6,023 nt of DNA, from assembly GCA_023390875.1 (NCBI GenBank), contig JAEWCA010000264.1, positions 1-6,023 of the forward strand, written 5' to 3'. The DNA is from Actinomycetes bacterium (GTDB lineage Bacteria > Actinomycetota > Actinomycetes > Actinomycetales > Cellulomonadaceae). Position 1 is the stretch's first letter; every line of letters starts with the position of its first letter. Position numbers and translations under genes: made by a program. Below, piece by piece: positions 5,367 to 6,023 of the stretch. The notes below the pieces were generated by a model. The model had not been told where the DNA came from, searched no databases, and saw only the letters and a list, made by a program, of their open reading frames with translations.

Positions 5367-6008
5367 TCACGCCAGGGTCGCCGAGCGCCACTGGTCGTGG
5401 AACGCGAGGATCGCGAGCTCCGACGCCACGTCGACCGCCCGCAGGTCGACCCCGTCGGGCACCCGCAGCGCGCGCGGCGCGAACGTGAGGATCCCCCCGA
5501 CGCCCGCGTCGACCAGCGCGTCGCACACCGCCTGCGCGACCGCCGCGGGCGTCGCGATGACGCCGATGCTCGCGTCCGTCGACGACACCAGCGCCCGCAG
5601 GTCCTCGAACGGCCGCACCACCAGGCCCGCCACCGTGGTGCCGACCACCGCCGGGTCCGCGTCCACCAGCCCGACGACCGCGAAGCCCCGCTCGGCGAAC
5701 CCCGAGTAGTTCGCGAGCGCGTGCCCCAGGTTGCCGATCCCGACGATGACGACGCGGCGCTGCGTCGTCAGCCCGAGCACCGTGCCCACCTGCTCCGACA
5801 GGTGCGCGACGTCGTACCCGATCCCGCGCCGCCCGTACGAGCCGAGGAACGACAGGTCCTTGCGCAGCTGCGCCGGGTTCACCCCCGCGCGGCCCGCGAG
5901 CTCGTCCGACGACGTGAGCACCACGCCCTCGGCCGCGAGCGAGTCGAGCGCCCGCAGGTACCCCGGCAGGCGCGCCACCGTCGACGGCGGCACCGGCCGC
6001 CCGTGCAC
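5367..6008 (-). CDS. rex: Redox-sensing transcriptional repressor Rex
   Basis: 213 residues from GTG 6008. Rex senses the NADH/NAD+ ratio: free or NAD+-bound dimer holds operators upstream of respiratory and fermentative genes and NADH releases it. The N-terminal winged helix covers about 10-80: STVARLPGYLRAL, SSDELAGRAGVNPAQLRKDL, and the wing LGSYGRRGIGYDV (55-67). The Rossmann domain follows with the dinucleotide motif VGIGNLG (GxGxxG at 90-95) and Asp116 after strand 2 (VGLVDAD). The C-terminus has the family's FAPRAL.VP.GV pattern, ELAILAFH and a final swapped helix. Length is like Thermus Rex and shorter than Streptomyces Rex, which has N- and C-terminal extensions. Start caution: the frame remains open through 6009-6023 to the window edge, and no ribosome binding site is visible before 6008, so translation may begin outside the window. 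It is convergent with yceI. Confidence 0.95.
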   Translation of the reverse strand: MHGRPVPPSTVARLPGYLRALDSLAAEGVVLTSSDELAGRAGVNPAQLRKDLSFLGSYGRRGIGYDVAHLSEQVGTVLGLTTQRRVVIVGIGNLGHALANYSGFAERGFAVVGLVDADPAVVGTTVAGLVVRPFEDLRALVSSTDASIGVIATPAAVAQAVCDALVDAGVGGILTFAPRALRVPDGVDLRAVDVASELAILAFHDQWRSATLA

Positions 6009-6023
6009 GCCGCTGCGCCCGGC

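Noticed and set aside
1..6023. Search for a Rex operator (TTGTGAA-N6-TTCACAA type), CRISPR repeats, tRNA genes, insertion sequence ends or toxin-antitoxin pairs
   Set aside because: By eye, nothing close to these was found; the TTGTGCAC at about 3985-3992 inside the phosphatase gene lacks the inverted half-site.

Overview
The window is ordinary chromosomal DNA from a very high-GC Gram-positive actinobacterium. A Cellulomonas-like member of the Micrococcales is the best guess, from base composition, GTG starts, codon use and protein character. No mobile element, CRISPR array or RNA gene was seen. The coding density is high: seven genes that are complete or nearly so, and one gene cut by the left edge.

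Left two thirds (1-4600, all on the minus strand; read right to left): a tightly packed chain of a MarR-family regulator, a histidine phosphatase, a TlpA/ResA-like thioredoxin lipoprotein, CcdA, ResB and the first 63 residues of CcsB/ResC, which runs off the left edge. The last five genes match the conserved actinobacterial System II cytochrome c maturation cluster (as in Mycobacterium tuberculosis Rv0525-Rv0529). CcdA carries electrons across the membrane. The TlpA/ResA lipoprotein keeps apocytochrome haem-binding cysteines reduced. ResB and CcsB form the haem export and ligation complex. Junctions are 4-base stop/start overlaps (ATGA, GTGA) or single-base gaps (TGA-C-GTG), so these genes are very probably co-transcribed and translationally coupled. 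The MarR gene sits 49 bp upstream of the phosphatase in the same direction and may be part of the same transcript.

Middle (4601-5366): a 93-bp AT-richer divergent promoter region separates the MarR gene (-) from a YceI-family lipocalin-like protein (+). It holds two inverted repeats that are plausible MarR operators. After yceI a strong 19-bp stem-loop lies in the 112-bp convergent gap facing rex.

Right (5367-6008, minus): rex, the NADH/NAD+-sensing repressor of respiratory and fermentative genes. Its reading frame stays open to the window edge, so its start is not certain.

The common theme is respiration and redox: cytochrome c assembly, thiol-disulfide exchange, a probable isoprenoid/quinone-binding YceI protein and the Rex redox sensor. 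I found no convincing new defence, mobile or otherwise undescribed system. The points most worth a second look are the MarR/YceI operator region with its possible link to the cytochrome c genes, the 12-bp tandem repeat in the resB tail that also supplies the likely ribosome binding site of ccsB, and the unexplained but conserved phosphatase at the head of the cluster.
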